Assembly: GCF_003387535.1 (NCBI RefSeq)
Contig: NZ_QUNR01000003.1
Coordinates: 124,001-188,000 of the forward strand
DNA from: Paraperlucidibaca baekdonensis
GTDB taxonomy: Bacteria; Pseudomonadota; Gammaproteobacteria; Pseudomonadales; Moraxellaceae
Reading direction: 5' to 3'
DNA length: 64,000 nt
Both the position numbers and the translations under genes were made by a program. Within the stretch, counting starts at the first letter, position 1. Each line of letters starts with the position of its first letter. The notes under the pieces were generated by a model that was not told the DNA's origin, did no database searches, and saw only the letters and a program-made list of their open reading frames with translations. Positions 7,551 through 16,962 of this stretch are shown piece after piece.

Positions 7551-10397
7551 TTATTGGCAGGCTTCGCAGTCTGGGTTATCGATAGAGCAGGCCAGTGGCA
7601 CAGGTGCTGCTACTACCATGTCTTCAATTTGGGCTTTCACCGCATTTAGCGCGCCGTCTGAAACAGTAGACTTCTCAGCGGCCGTGGCGCCAATGGCACG
7701 GAGGTAGTACGTGGTTTTTAAACCGCGATACCAAGCCATGCGATAGGTGATATCGAGCTTCTTGCCCGAGGCTTCTGCCAAGTACAAGTTCAGCGATTGC
7801 GCCTGATCAATCCATTTCTGACGACGTGAGCCAGCATCGACTAACCAGCGTGGCTCAATCTCAAACGCGGTGGCGTAAATGGCTTTCATATCGGCCGGGA
7901 TGCGCTCGAGTTTTTGCACCGAACCCTCGTAATACTTTAGGTCATTGACCATGACCGGATCCCACAGACCGCGGGCTTTTAGCTCATGCACGAGGTAGGG
8001 ATTGACCACCGTGAACTCACCGGAGAGGTTGGATTTCACGTAGAGGTTTTGGTAGGTCGGCTCAATCGACTGCGAGACACCGCAGATATTTGAGATGGTC
8101 GCGGTTGGCGCAATCGCCATGACGTTGGAGTTGCGCATGCCGACGGTTTTGACTTGCTCGCGCAGGGTTGCCCAATCTAGCGTTTGGCTGAAATCGACTT
8201 CCACGTATTCGGCGCCACGATGCTCCGCAAGCGCCCATAGCGAGTCGATGGGCAGCACACCGCGGCTCCACAGTGAGCCATCGAATGTCGAGTAGCGGCC
8301 ACGCTCACCGGCTAACTCGCTTGAGGCCTCAATGGCGTAATAGCTAATCGCTTCCATGGAGCGATCGGCAAAGGTTACGGCGTCATCGCTAGCATAGGCG
8401 AGCTTTTGCTTATAGAGCGCATCTTGGAAGCCCATGATGCCCATGCCTACCGGGCGATGGCGCATATTGGAGGTACGAGCCGCTTCCACCGCGTAATAGT
8501 TAATGTCGATAACGTTATCGAGCATACGCACCGCGGTACGCACGGTGCGACGCAGCTTGGCTTGATCCAGACCTGTCTCGGAGACGTGATTGACCAGGTT
8601 CACCGAGCCCAAGTTACACACTGCGATTTCATCTTTGCTGGTGTTCAGGGTGATCTCGGTACACAGGTTCGATGAGTGCACCACGCCAACGTGCTGCTGC
8701 GGCGAGCGTAGGTTGCAAACGTCTTTGAAGGTGATCCATGGATGGCCTGTTTCAAACAGCATGGAGAGCATTTTGCGCCACAAGTCTTTTGCTTGAATAC
8801 GCTTAAATAAACGCATTTGGCCGTTGTCGCATTGGCGCTCGTATTCGGTGTAACGCTGCTCGAAGGCTTTGCCGTAGAGGTCATGCAGATCGGGTACATC
8901 GGAGGGTGAGAACAATGTCCATTCGCCGCCATCGAAGACGCGCTTCATGAATAAGTCAGGCACCCAATTGGCGGTATTCATGTCGTGCGTGCGGCGACGG
9001 TCATCGCCGGTGTTTTTGCGCAGCTCAACAAATTCTTCGATGTCTAAGTGCCAAGTTTCCAAGTAGGCGCAGACCGCACCTTTGCGCTTGCCGCCTTGGT
9101 TGACGGCAACAGCGGTGTCATTGGCGACTTTTAGGAAGGGCACGACGCCTTGCGATTTACCGTTAGTGCCTTTGATGTAGGCGCCGAGGGCACGCACGGG
9201 AGTCCAGTCATTGCCGAGGCCGCCGGCCCATTTCGACAGCATGGCGTTGTCTTGGATAGAGCCATAAATGCCGTGTAGGTCATCGGGGATGGTGGTCAGG
9301 TAGCAGCTGGAGAGCTGCGGCCGCAGCGTGCCGGCGTTAAATAGCGTGGGCGTGGAGGCCATGTAGTCGAAGCTCGACATCAGGTCATAGAACTCGATGA
9401 CGCGCGCTTCGCGATCGCCGGTTTCCTGCATGGCCAAACCCATGGCGACGCGCATGAAGAAAATTTGTGGCAACTCGAAACGGATGTCATTGCTGTGTAA
9501 GAAATAACGATCATAGAGCGTTTGCAAGCCGAGGTAGGTGAACTGGAAGTCACGCTCGGGCTTTAAGGCCGCGCCGAGGCGTGCCATGTCATAGCTGGCC
9601 AGCGCAGGATCGAGCAGCTCTAATTCGATGCCACGGGTGATGTAGACCGGCAATGCTTGCGGGTAGTACTGGCTCATCTCGGCTTGCGAGGCGAGCTCCG
9701 CAATACCCATAAACGACAAGCCTTCACTGCGCAGATGGTCGAGCAGTAAGCGTGCAGTTACGTAGGTGTAATTGGGCTCTTGCTCAATCATCACGCGGGC
9801 GCACATGACCAAGACATTGTTGATGTCGGCCTCTGCGGCGCCATCATAAAGGTTGCGCAGAGTGTCTTCGACAATGGCTTGTGGTTCAACGCCGCTCAAG
9901 CCTTCGCAGGCGTTGCTGACTAAGGCCTCTAGGCGACCAAGGTCGAGCAGGTGGCGGCTGCCATCGGCTTTTAGCACGTGCAGAGTGGGGTGATGCTTGG
10001 TGGCGCTGGGCATGTCGACATCGCGGGCGCGGGCACGCTCATCGCGGTAAAGCACGTAGGCGCGAGCAATTTTCTGTTCGCCAGAGCGCATCAAGGCCAG
10101 TTCAACTTGGTCTTGAATCTCTTCAATGTGCACCATGCCGCCACTGGGCATGCGGCGCTTAAAGGTCGCCGACACCAACGTGGTGAGCTGCGCCACGGTC
10201 TCATGGATACGGCTGGAATTGGCCGCTGCCGAGCCTTCAATGGCTAAAAAGGCCTTGCTGATGGCTAGCGCAATTTTGTTGTCGTCATAGCCGACCACGG
10301 TGCCATTGCGCTTGATGACGCGCAGTTGGCCGGGCGCGGCGGGGGCGCTGGGTTGGGTTGTTGCTGGGGGGGCTTCCGCGAAAATGTCTGTTTGCAT
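7551..10397 (-). CDS. nrdA: Class Ia ribonucleotide reductase, alpha subunit
   Basis: NrdA is the catalytic, allosterically controlled subunit making dNDPs. I start it at the ATG at 10397, preceded by GAGGAA, giving 948 residues; a longer frame to 10463 lacks a good site. The N-terminus holds two successive ATP-cone-like domains, one beginning LRVIKRNG and one LHVLKADG, a layout known from Pseudomonas NrdA. The active site follows, with [18 protein letters not shown] and AVCNLGS giving the catalytic cysteines, Asn and Glu. The C-terminus ends NPDCEACQ, the redox pair that reloads the active site. The upstream region has NrdR-like and DnaA boxes. Confidence 0.96.
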   Translation of the reverse strand: MQTDIFAEAPPATTQPSAPAAPGQLRVIKRNGTVVGYDDNKIALAISKAFLAIEGSAAANSSRIHETVAQLTTLVSATFKRRMPSGGMVHIEEIQDQVELALMRSGEQKIARAYVLYRDERARARDVDMPSATKHHPTLHVLKADGSRHLLDLGRLEALVSNACEGLSGVEPQAIVEDTLRNLYDGAAEADINNVLVMCARVMIEQEPNYTYVTARLLLDHLRSEGLSFMGIAELASQAEMSQYYPQALPVYITRGIELELLDPALASYDMARLGAALKPERDFQFTYLGLQTLYDRYFLHSNDIRFELPQIFFMRVAMGLAMQETGDREARVIEFYDLMSSFDYMASTPTLFNAGTLRPQLSSCYLTTIPDDLHGIYGSIQDNAMLSKWAGGLGNDWTPVRALGAYIKGTNGKSQGVVPFLKVANDTAVAVNQGGKRKGAVCAYLETWHLDIEEFVELRKNTGDDRRRTHDMNTANWVPDLFMKRVFDGGEWTLFSPSDVPDLHDLYGKAFEQRYTEYERQCDNGQMRLFKRIQAKDLWRKMLSMLFETGHPWITFKDVCNLRSPQQHVGVVHSSNLCTEITLNTSKDEIAVCNLGSVNLVNHVSETGLDQAKLRRTVRTAVRMLDNVIDINYYAVEAARTSNMRHRPVGMGIMGFQDALYKQKLAYASDDAVTFADRSMEAISYYAIEASSELAGERGRYSTFDGSLWSRGVLPIDSLWALAEHRGAEYVEVDFSQTLDWATLREQVKTVGMRNSNVMAIAPTATISNICGVSQSIEPTYQNLYVKSNLSGEFTVVNPYLVHELKARGLWDPVMVNDLKYYEGSVQKLERIPADMKAIYATAFEIEPRWLVDAGSRRQKWIDQAQSLNLYLAEASGKKLDITYRMAWYRGLKTTYYLRAIGATAAEKSTVSDGALNAVKAQIEDMVVAAPVPLACSIDNPDCEACQ

Positions 10398-10459
10398 AAG
10401 TTCCTCGACGCCAGGGCACAGGGGGTGCGGCCTGAAAATGACAGTAAACGCACTGTCGA

Positions 10460-10475
10460 TCACTAGATCTTGTGG
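10460..10475. promoter_or_regulatory. NrdR-like box, proximal
   Basis: TCACTAGATCTTGTGG matches the NrdR consensus acaCwAtATaTwGtgt at most positions, including the CTAGAT..TGTG core. It lies 62 bp upstream of the nrdA start, probably inside the transcript leader. NrdR is an ATP-cone repressor of ribonucleotide reductase genes. This is the weakest-placed of four such boxes. Confidence 0.5.
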
Positions 10476-10592
10476 TTATGTGGTGTAGCTATTGGCTAGT
10501 CAGCGTGTTCGCTGAAGATCACATGGCCGCAAGCAACTGGTGTGTATAAGAACGCTTGAGGGCGGTGTCTGTCCAGTGTTTTTACAAAAAAT

Positions 10593-10641
10593 ACGCTATA
10601 TATTGTGTTTTGAAATGCATTTGGCACACTAGATGGTGTGT
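10593..10641. promoter_or_regulatory. Paired NrdR boxes of the nrdA promoter
   Basis: Two 16-bp boxes lie at 10593-10608 (ACGCTATATATTGTGT, near-perfect) and 10626-10641 (ACACTAGATGGTGTGT). They start 33 bp apart, about three helical turns, which is close to the usual tandem NrdR arrangement. The first box contains TATATA, which may also be part of the minus-strand promoter, so repressor binding would block RNA polymerase. Confidence 0.85.
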
Positions 10642-10668
10642 TTTGCTTGGCTTGACGCGCAACAAATC

Positions 10669-10688
10669 TGTGGATAAGTTGTGTATAG
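10669..10688. promoter_or_regulatory. Tandem DnaA boxes upstream of nrdA
   Basis: TGTGGATAA at 10669-10677 is the exact complement of the consensus DnaA box TTATCCACA. Two bases on, TGTGTATAG at 10680-10688 is a one-mismatch box in the same direction. DnaA control of nrdA is established in E. coli, where boxes also lie upstream of the promoter. Here they sit just upstream of the paired NrdR boxes as read toward nrdA. Confidence 0.7.
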
Positions 10689-10748
10689 CTTGCGGGTATC
10701 CCTAGGGATAACTGAAGTTTTGTTGAAATATGAGTGACTTAGGCCAAA

Positions 10749-10764
10749 ACACTAGATATTGTGT
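10749..10764. promoter_or_regulatory. NrdR box, distal
   Basis: ACACTAGATATTGTGT fits the NrdR consensus at all but one position. It lies 123 bp from the paired boxes on the far side from nrdA and 179 bp from the divergent response regulator gene. It could take part in a looped repressor complex or act on the divergent gene. The remaining intergenic DNA from 10765 to 10942 shows nothing else I can name. Confidence 0.75.
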
Positions 10765-10942
10765 TTTTGATGTCAGGTGCCGTGGCTCGGATGCTTGTTC
10801 ATTCGTCGCCCAAATGCCACGTTTGTCAGTATGTGATTGTTTACAAAACGGTATAAACTCCACCCACAATACGTTTGATCGTACTAAGGTAATTGCACTG
10901 CGCGTGCTTTAGTTAACACAAAATAAAAAGGGGAGCACAGGC

Positions 10943-11653
10943 ATGGCATCTCACGAAGCGCCGCCGAAAATTTTGATTGTAGAAGACGATCAGCGCTTAG
11001 CCGAATTGACCCAGGAATACCTGATTCGTAACGGTTTAGAGGTGAGCATTGAGGGTGATGGCCAGCGTGCTATTCGCCGCATTATTGATGAGCAACCCGA
11101 CTTAGTTGTACTCGACGTGATGCTGCCCGGCGCTGATGGCCTAACGGTGTGCCGCGAAGTGCGGGGCCAGTTCAATAAGCCGATTATCATGCTGACCGCC
11201 CGTACAGATGATATGGATCAAGTCTTAGGCCTTGAAATGGGCGCCGATGACTACGTGCCCAAACCTGTACAGCCACGCGTATTGCTGGCTCGTATTCGCG
11301 CGCAACTGCGGCGTGGTGAGAGCTCGGAGTCCACCGCTCAGCGCATCAGTTTTGGTGAGCTGGTGATCGACAACGGCGCACGCTCCGTAACCTTGGCGGG
11401 TGATTTGGTCGACTTTACCAGTGCCGAATACGACTTGCTGTGGCTGCTGGCCTCAAGCGCTGGCAAAACACTCTCGCGTGAAGATATTTTCTCGAAATTG
11501 CGTGGCATTGAATACGACGGTCAAGACCGCTCTATTGATGTGCGTATTTCCCGTATTCGCCCCAAAATTGGCGATGATCCTGATAGTCCGCGCATTATTA
11601 AAACGGTGCGCAGCAAAGGCTATTTATTTGTTAAGGATGGCGGCACCGCTTAA
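10943..11653 (+). CDS. rstA: OmpR-family response regulator, RstA-like
   Basis: This is a DNA-binding response regulator of 236 residues. The receiver domain (about 8-125) has the acidic pocket EDD at 14-16, the phospho-acceptor Asp at 58 in VVLDVMLPG, and the conserved Lys in YVPKPVQPR. The C-terminal winged helix (about 135-232) ends with the usual IKTVRSKGYLF. The receiver and the partner kinase resemble RstA/RstB more than other OmpR pairs. GGGGAG precedes the ATG. Its stop overlaps the kinase start by one base (TAATG), so the pair is translationally coupled. Signal and targets are unknown; the RstA name is a family-level call. Confidence 0.8.
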   Translation: MASHEAPPKILIVEDDQRLAELTQEYLIRNGLEVSIEGDGQRAIRRIIDEQPDLVVLDVMLPGADGLTVCREVRGQFNKPIIMLTARTDDMDQVLGLEMGADDYVPKPVQPRVLLARIRAQLRRGESSESTAQRISFGELVIDNGARSVTLAGDLVDFTSAEYDLLWLLASSAGKTLSREDIFSKLRGIEYDGQDRSIDVRISRIRPKIGDDPDSPRIIKTVRSKGYLFVKDGGTA

Positions 11654-13287
11654 TGCTGCGTGTCTTTCGCCCGAAAAGTATCTTTGTCGGGATTTATGGC
11701 GGCATTCTTGTCGTTGTGGTGGCCGTTAGCCTTATTGCTTATCTTACGATGCACTGGGCTAACAAACAGCGCGCGCAAGAATACACGGAGCAAATGTCCA
11801 CGGCCGTGTTTCACATCACGGCGATTGCTGTTGCCAGACAGCAGGTAGACCAGCGTGCTTTATGGCTGCAGGACGCATCTTTACTGCTTGATGCGCCCAT
11901 GCGCTTGCTCTCGGCTTTACCTATCGAGCTCAGTAATCACGAGCAAACTCGTCTCGCGCAGGGCTACACCGTGGTGCGCTCTAGCGGTAAAGGCAGCGAT
12001 GTCTATATCCGTGTGCCCTTGCCCGGTAAACCATCGTACTTGGCGACGCGCATCGCCGGCATTGGCGAGCAGCAGGCGCGCGCGGCGGCAAATTTTTATC
12101 TCGAAGATTTAGCGAACTACCCAGATCAAGAAGCGTTGCGGCTTAAAACCCTTGCGCCATTTGTCGGTTTTCCCATGGCATTGGTGCCGCTTAAGCAAGT
12201 GCGCCTTGACCGTGACCAGCGCTTGCGCCTCGAGCAAGATGAAATTGTTGTGAGTTTTGGCGAGCTCTCTTCGAGCGGTGAGCGCTCGGCAATGAGCGTC
12301 TTTGCACCGAGTCAAAGTAGCCCAGGGCAAGTGCTTGTGCTCGGCCCATTCTCGCTATTTGATCCACTACCGTTTCAAGGTCTAGTGCTGGCGATTGTCT
12401 TGGCGCTGCTATTTATTACCCTCGGTTCGTATTGGGTAATTCATAACTTTGAGGTGAAGTTGTTGGCGCTGAGCAGTACCGTGCAGCGCTTGCGCGAGGG
12501 CGATCTCATGGCACGTGCCACCGTCGACAGTGTCGACGAGATTGGTCGGCTAGCCGAAACGCTTAATCACATGACCTCACACATCAAGCGCCTGCTGGAT
12601 TCTCAGCGCGAGTTAACACAAGCCGTCTCGCATGAGCTGCGCACCCCATTGGCTCGGCTGCGCTTTGGCATGGAAATGATGGCGGGTTCGCCAGATGAAG
12701 AAGATCGTTTTCGACAACTCGATTTGCTCGATGAAGATATTGATCAGCTCAATCAGTTAATTGATGAGATTCTGACTTACGCCAATCTTCAGCAAAGTCG
12801 GCCACAGCTTGATTTCGAAGCGCTTGATATGAACGCGCTGCTTGAGCGTATTGCGCGTGAAACGCAAGCCTTAGGCAAGCCAGCCAAGCTCACCGTAGTG
12901 ATCGATGACGGCTTGGTGATCCAGAGTGTTGAGCGCTACGCTCATCGCGTGATTCAAAACTTGGTCGGCAATGCGCTGCGCTATGCAGATCATGATGTGC
13001 GCGTGACGCTTCGGCGTGATGGCGACAGTGTTGAGCTATGGGTTGAGGATGATGGCCCGGGTATTCCAGAAGCACAGCGTGAGCGAGTTTTTGAGCCATT
13101 TACGCGTTTAGATGACAGCCGCACGCGCAGCACGGGTGGCTATGGACTTGGCCTATCGATTGTCAGCCGCATTGTGCACTGGTTTGAAGGTACGATACGT
13201 GTTGAAGCTAGCAGGCAGCTGGGCGGCGCACGTTTTGTCATGCGTTGGCCGGTGAAGCCGAGCGGTCGTCATAATGCATTAACATAA
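11653..13287 (+). CDS. rstB: Sensor histidine kinase, RstB-like
   Basis: This inner-membrane sensor of 544 residues partners the upstream regulator. It has a first membrane helix near 11-32, a periplasmic domain of about 200 residues, and a second helix near 240-265. A HAMP linker follows, then the phospho-acceptor His in QAVSHELRTPLARLR near 328. The ATP-binding domain has the N box (NLVGNALRYA), DDGPGIP and GGYGLGLSIV. The periplasmic domain is longer than in E. coli RstB (whole protein 433 residues), so the sensed signal may differ. A terminator follows at 13425. Confidence 0.8.
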   Translation: MLRVFRPKSIFVGIYGGILVVVVAVSLIAYLTMHWANKQRAQEYTEQMSTAVFHITAIAVARQQVDQRALWLQDASLLLDAPMRLLSALPIELSNHEQTRLAQGYTVVRSSGKGSDVYIRVPLPGKPSYLATRIAGIGEQQARAAANFYLEDLANYPDQEALRLKTLAPFVGFPMALVPLKQVRLDRDQRLRLEQDEIVVSFGELSSSGERSAMSVFAPSQSSPGQVLVLGPFSLFDPLPFQGLVLAIVLALLFITLGSYWVIHNFEVKLLALSSTVQRLREGDLMARATVDSVDEIGRLAETLNHMTSHIKRLLDSQRELTQAVSHELRTPLARLRFGMEMMAGSPDEEDRFRQLDLLDEDIDQLNQLIDEILTYANLQQSRPQLDFEALDMNALLERIARETQALGKPAKLTVVIDDGLVIQSVERYAHRVIQNLVGNALRYADHDVRVTLRRDGDSVELWVEDDGPGIPEAQRERVFEPFTRLDDSRTRSTGGYGLGLSIVSRIVHWFEGTIRVEASRQLGGARFVMRWPVKPSGRHNALT

Positions 13288-13424
13288 CGCTACAAAAACC
13301 AACACATCTCGTCTCGTAGGCGACAGTTTTTTGACTGATTATACTGTCAACCGCAACGATGACTTGGCGTTTAATCTCACAGGATGACGACAACGGTGTG
13401 CTGTAACAATGATCGTTTTTTCAG

Positions 13425-13451
13425 GGCTCACATGATGTGAGCCTTTTTTTT
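13425..13451 (+). terminator. Intrinsic terminator after the rstAB-like pair
   Basis: A stem GGCTCAC / GTGAGCC with loop ATGAT at 13425-13443 is followed by eight T. It lies 137 bp after the kinase stop. The DNA between the stop and this hairpin shows only a short inverted repeat (GACAGT / ACTGTC) and no gene I can support. Confidence 0.85.
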
Positions 13452-13468
13452 GTAAGCATTAGCCTACT
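13451..13468 (+). promoter_or_regulatory. GacA-type upstream activating site
   Basis: TGTAAGCATTAGCCTACT matches the GacA-dependent element TGTAAG-N6-CTTACA: the left half exactly, the spacing exactly, and the right half at four of six positions. It is centred about 165 bp before the predicted sRNA start. That is the kind of distance known for rsmY and rsmZ promoters. No GacS/GacA genes are in this window. Confidence 0.6.
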
Positions 13469-13590
13469 TGGCGTGTAGTTTATTTCACTTTATTTGCTTA
13501 TTATTTCTCAGTGTTACGCGCCCGTTTTTTTATGTTATTGAATGTTAAGTCTATTTTTTATATCCACCATAGGTTGGATTACCTGACCTA

Positions 13591-13618
13591 TTGTGTCAGT
13601 TATTTAAGTCACTAATAT
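13591..13618 (+). promoter_or_regulatory. Predicted promoter of the RsmZ-like RNA
   Basis: TTGTGT (13591-13596), a 16-bp spacer and TAATAT (13613-13618) form a sigma70-like promoter. It would start transcription near 13625, just before the first GGA motif of the sRNA. Chosen by eye; the transcript start is not proven. Confidence 0.5.
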
Positions 13619-13624
13619 CCAAGC

Positions 13625-13771
13625 TTGTCAGGACGCCACCTGATGGATTAGGTGAGCACACGGAGTGTGCATAGGAAGAATGCAGGATGTAATTTTCCAA
13701 GGAATTAAACACGGACGCGGTCGAACATGGATGATGCGACCATAAAAAAGGAGCCTTAAGGCTCCTTTTTT
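13625..13771 (+). ncRNA. rsmZ: RsmZ/CsrB-type CsrA-binding small RNA
   Basis: This is a predicted regulatory RNA of about 147 nt that would bind and titrate CsrA/RsmA. Eight GGA motifs lie before the terminator, at 13631, 13645, 13662, 13674, 13685, 13701, 13713 and 13729. Several sit in hairpin loops. CACCT/AGGTG (13637-13654) presents GATGGATT. The perfect six-bp stem GCACAC/GTGTGC (13656-13670) has a GGA triloop. GGTCG/CGACC (13719-13741) presents ATGGAT. The RNA ends in a strong terminator. It lies beside fdxA-mutS, as rsmZ does in Pseudomonas. CsrA itself is encoded at 28140. Confidence 0.85.
13750..13771. terminator. Bidirectional terminator between sRNA and fdxA
   Basis: A stem GGAGCC / GGCTCC with loop TTAA has A6 on the left and T6 on the right. 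It can therefore end both the plus-strand sRNA and the minus-strand fdxA transcript. The fdxA stop is 20 bp away. Confidence 0.9.
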
Positions 13772-13790
13772 GTTTCTTCTCTACAGCGGT

Positions 13791-14114
13791 TTAGCGCTCA
13801 AGCAAAGCCAGCTTGTTGGGCTTGCCATCCCACTCTTTGCCATCGGCTGGGCGCTCACCAATTTCGGTGATGTTAGGCCAGACTTGTGCCAAATCCGCAT
13901 TGATCTTAATGAACTCTTTTTGATCGGCCGGTAACTCATCTTCCGAGAAGATGGCGTTGGCGGGGCACTCAGGCTCACATAGCGCGCAATCGATGCATTC
14001 GTCCGGGTGAATTACTAAAAAGTTCGGGCCTTCATAAAAGCAATCCACTGGGCAAACTTCCACGCAGTCTTGGTATTTGCACTTGATGCAGTTTTCGGTA
14101 ACGACAAATGTCAT
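13791..14114 (-). CDS. fdxA: Seven-iron ferredoxin FdxA
   Basis: This small electron carrier has one [3Fe-4S] and one [4Fe-4S] cluster. The start chosen at 14114 (MTFVVTENC) gives 107 residues, the usual length of this family; a longer frame to 14141 adds nine unrelated residues. The N-terminal Cys pattern [17 protein letters not shown] and the second set [13 protein letters not shown] supply the cluster ligands. The C-terminal half is the acidic extension typical of Azotobacter-type ferredoxin I. It sits downstream of mutS in the same direction, a conserved neighbourhood. Confidence 0.95.
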   Translation of the reverse strand: MTFVVTENCIKCKYQDCVEVCPVDCFYEGPNFLVIHPDECIDCALCEPECPANAIFSEDELPADQKEFIKINADLAQVWPNITEIGERPADGKEWDGKPNKLALLER

Positions 14115-14227
14115 GGCTAAGCAGTCCCAGAGGCTAATCAATCAGCGCGTAGTTTACTGATGCCGCTTGTGTGTGGCAATTGAGTCGAGCTGAGCAATTG
14201 AATCAACAACGCTGATACATCGCGCAT

Positions 14228-16849
14228 CTAGAGCTGCTTTTTCAGCGCGTAGACGAGCGCTAGCGCCTCACGCGGGCTAAGGTTGTCGGGATCGATATCG
14301 CGCAATGACAGCTCCACCGCGCTCGGTTGATTGGTGGCAAACAAATCCGGCTGCGGCGAGCGACTGCGGTGGGGTTGCACCGGCACGGCATTTGGCGAAG
14401 CGCTCGCTGGGGCCTCGATGGGGCTGGCGGCGCTCTGGCGAAGGCTCACGCTCTGTGATTCCAGTACGCTCAAGCGTTCACGCGCCCGGCTGATGACCTC
14501 AGCCGGCACACCGGCGAGTTGCGCGACTTGCAGGCCATAGCTTTGGCTGGCCGGGCCGGGTTTCACGGCATGTAAAAACACCACATGGCCATCGTGCTCA
14601 GCAGCGGCCAAATGCACATTGGCAACGCCGTCAAGCAAGTCGGGCAGAGCGGTGAGCTCGAAATAGTGCGTGGCAAATAAGCTCAATGAGCGACACTGCA
14701 TGGCCAGATACTCAGCGGCGGCCCAGGCCAGCGACAGACCATCGAAGGTGCTGGTGCCCCGACCAATTTCATCCATGATGACTAAGCTGTTGGGCGTGGC
14801 GTTATGCAAAATCGTGGCGGCTTCGGTCATCTCGACCATAAAGGTGGAGCGACCAGAGGCGAGATCATCCGATGAGCCAATACGCGTGAAGATGCGGTCG
14901 ACCGGGCCGATGTGTGCGGCGCTGGCGGGCACATAGCTGCCCATGTGTGCGAGCAGGACAATCAGCGCGGTTTGCCGCATATAGGTGGATTTACCGCCCA
15001 TGTTGGGGCCAGTGACCACCAGCATGCGCTGATCGTCGTCTAGGCGCAGGTCATTGGCTGTGAAGGGTTCGCTGAGCAGGCGCTCGACCACGGGGTGGCG
15101 GCCCGCTTCAATCATCAGGCCAGGGGTTTCTAACAGCGTTGGGCATACCCAGTTGAGGGTGTCGGCGCGCTCGGCCAAGCACACCAGCGCATCAAGCTCC
15201 GCCAAGGCCTCGCAGAGGGCTTGCAGCGGCGTGAGCTTGGCCGTGATGGCATCGAGCAGGTCTTCGAACAGCTGCTTTTCGCGCGCCAAGGCGCGTGCCG
15301 AGGCCGACAATGCCTTATCTTCAAACGCCTTGAGCTCCGACGTGATGTAGCGCTCGACATTTTTCAGTGTTTGTCGGCGAATAAAATGCGCCGGCGCTTG
15401 CTCGGCTTGTAAGCGCGAAAGCTCAAAGTAGTAGCCACTGACTCGGTTATAGCCAATTTTCAGCGTTGCAATGCCTGAGTTTTCGCGCTCTTTGGCCTCC
15501 AGCGCGAGTAAGTAATCGCCGGCGTTGCTGCTCAAGCCGCGGAGCTCATCGAGATCGGCATCGAAGCCATCGGCAATGACACCGCCATCACGCAAGACCG
15601 CCGGCGGCGCCTCAACCACGGCACGTTGCAAAAGCTCGGCGAGCGCCGGTTGCGGGGCAATATGCGTGGCTAAGGTTTGAAGGCGCGTGGCGTGGCGCAT
15701 GCTGAGCCAGGCCGAAAACTCGGGGATGAGTGCGAGTAAGTCGCGCAGGCGGGCCAGATCGCGCGGGCGTGCACTGCGCAATGCCACGCGCGAGAGCACG
15801 CGTTCGCCATCGCCCATATCGGCTAAAGGCTGGGTAAGTGCATCCCAGGCATGGTCACTGATGAGCTCATCGATGGCCTGCTGACGCCAGAGCAGCACCT
15901 CGCGCCGGCGAATGGGCTGGTGCAACCAACGCCGCAACAGGCGGCTGCCCATGGCCGAGCGCGTTTGATCGAGAATGCCAGCCAAGGTGCTGCGCGTGTC
16001 GCCGGCGAGGGTGTGGGTGAGTTCGAGATTGCGGCGTGTGGCGGCATCGAGCGCGAGCATATCGTGGGCGTTATCGACTTGGATGCCACGTAAATGCGGC
16101 AGCGCATTGCGCTGGGTCTCGCGGGCGTAAACCAGCAGCGCGCCAGCGGCGGCAATAGCGCTGGGCATCGTCTCGCAGCCAAAGCCTTGTAAATCATGCA
16201 CAGCAAATTGCTGGCAGAGCTGGCGATGGCCGCTGTCGCGATCAAAGTGCCAGGGCAGGCGAGCGCGCAGACCGCGTTGGCCTTCAAGCTGATCGCGCCA
16301 CGCCACATCTTCAGGGTAGAGCAGTTCAGCGGGCTGGATGCGCGCAAGCTCACCGAGCACGGCCTCTAGGTCGGCGAGCTCCTGCACATTAAAGCGACCG
16401 CTGGCCATGTCCAAATAAGCCAAGCCCCAGCGTGAATTGAGACACACTAGCGCCGCTAGTAGTGTGTCGCGGCGCTCATCGAGAAAGGCGTCATCGCTGA
16501 CGGTGCCGGGCGTGACCACGCGCGCGACTTGGCGCTCCATTGGGCCTTTTTGCGCGCCGGGTTCGCCGACCTGCTCGCAGACCACCACTGACTCCCCGTG
16601 GCGGATGAGGCGAGCAATATAGTTCTCCGCGGCATGATACGGAATGCCGGCCATGGCAATCGGCGCGCCCGCGGACTTGCCGCGCGCGGTCAGCGTGATG
16701 TCGAGCAGGCGCGCAGCTTTTTTGGCGTCATCGAAAAACAGCTCGTAAAAATCGCCCATGCGATAGAACACCAGCTCATTGGGGTGCTCGGCTTTGATGC
16801 GAAGGTACTGCTGCATCATGGGGGTGTGTTGGGCGTTGTCGCTGCTCAT
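14228..16849 (-). CDS. mutS: DNA mismatch repair protein MutS
   Basis: MutS recognises mismatches and small loops and recruits MutL. The 873 residues start with the mismatch-reading N-terminal domain holding the Phe-X-Glu motif (GDFYELFF near residue 32). The connector, lever and clamp domains follow, then the ABC-type ATPase with Walker [10 protein letters not shown] near 620, [12 protein letters not shown] and ATHYFELT. A Pro/Ser-rich linker leads to the C-terminal helix used for tetramer formation ([12 protein letters not shown]). Length matches the family. It is monocistronic or co-transcribed with fdxA about 110 bp downstream. Confidence 0.97.
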   Translation of the reverse strand: MSSDNAQHTPMMQQYLRIKAEHPNELVFYRMGDFYELFFDDAKKAARLLDITLTARGKSAGAPIAMAGIPYHAAENYIARLIRHGESVVVCEQVGEPGAQKGPMERQVARVVTPGTVSDDAFLDERRDTLLAALVCLNSRWGLAYLDMASGRFNVQELADLEAVLGELARIQPAELLYPEDVAWRDQLEGQRGLRARLPWHFDRDSGHRQLCQQFAVHDLQGFGCETMPSAIAAAGALLVYARETQRNALPHLRGIQVDNAHDMLALDAATRRNLELTHTLAGDTRSTLAGILDQTRSAMGSRLLRRWLHQPIRRREVLLWRQQAIDELISDHAWDALTQPLADMGDGERVLSRVALRSARPRDLARLRDLLALIPEFSAWLSMRHATRLQTLATHIAPQPALAELLQRAVVEAPPAVLRDGGVIADGFDADLDELRGLSSNAGDYLLALEAKERENSGIATLKIGYNRVSGYYFELSRLQAEQAPAHFIRRQTLKNVERYITSELKAFEDKALSASARALAREKQLFEDLLDAITAKLTPLQALCEALAELDALVCLAERADTLNWVCPTLLETPGLMIEAGRHPVVERLLSEPFTANDLRLDDDQRMLVVTGPNMGGKSTYMRQTALIVLLAHMGSYVPASAAHIGPVDRIFTRIGSSDDLASGRSTFMVEMTEAATILHNATPNSLVIMDEIGRGTSTFDGLSLAWAAAEYLAMQCRSLSLFATHYFELTALPDLLDGVANVHLAAAEHDGHVVFLHAVKPGPASQSYGLQVAQLAGVPAEVISRARERLSVLESQSVSLRQSAASPIEAPASASPNAVPVQPHRSRSPQPDLFATNQPSAVELSLRDIDPDNLSPREALALVYALKKQL

Positions 16850-16962
16850 GAATGCGTTAGGCCTGCGGATTGCGGGCCGACGCTATGGGCGAGCGGCCAA
16901 TGACAAAGATGTGCAGGATAGCAAACCCCGGCAGCGGCGACTAACGTAAACGTTGGCGGTGC

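Noticed and set aside
10660-10690. Origin of replication suggested by DnaA boxes
   Set aside because: Only two boxes, no dnaA/dnaN/gidA neighbourhood and no cluster of further boxes; placement next to nrdA fits transcription control better.
14170-14200. CAATTGA direct repeat downstream of fdxA start region
   Set aside because: Two 7-mers 18 bp apart in a short AT-rich gap are expected by chance, and no promoter or operator logic fits.
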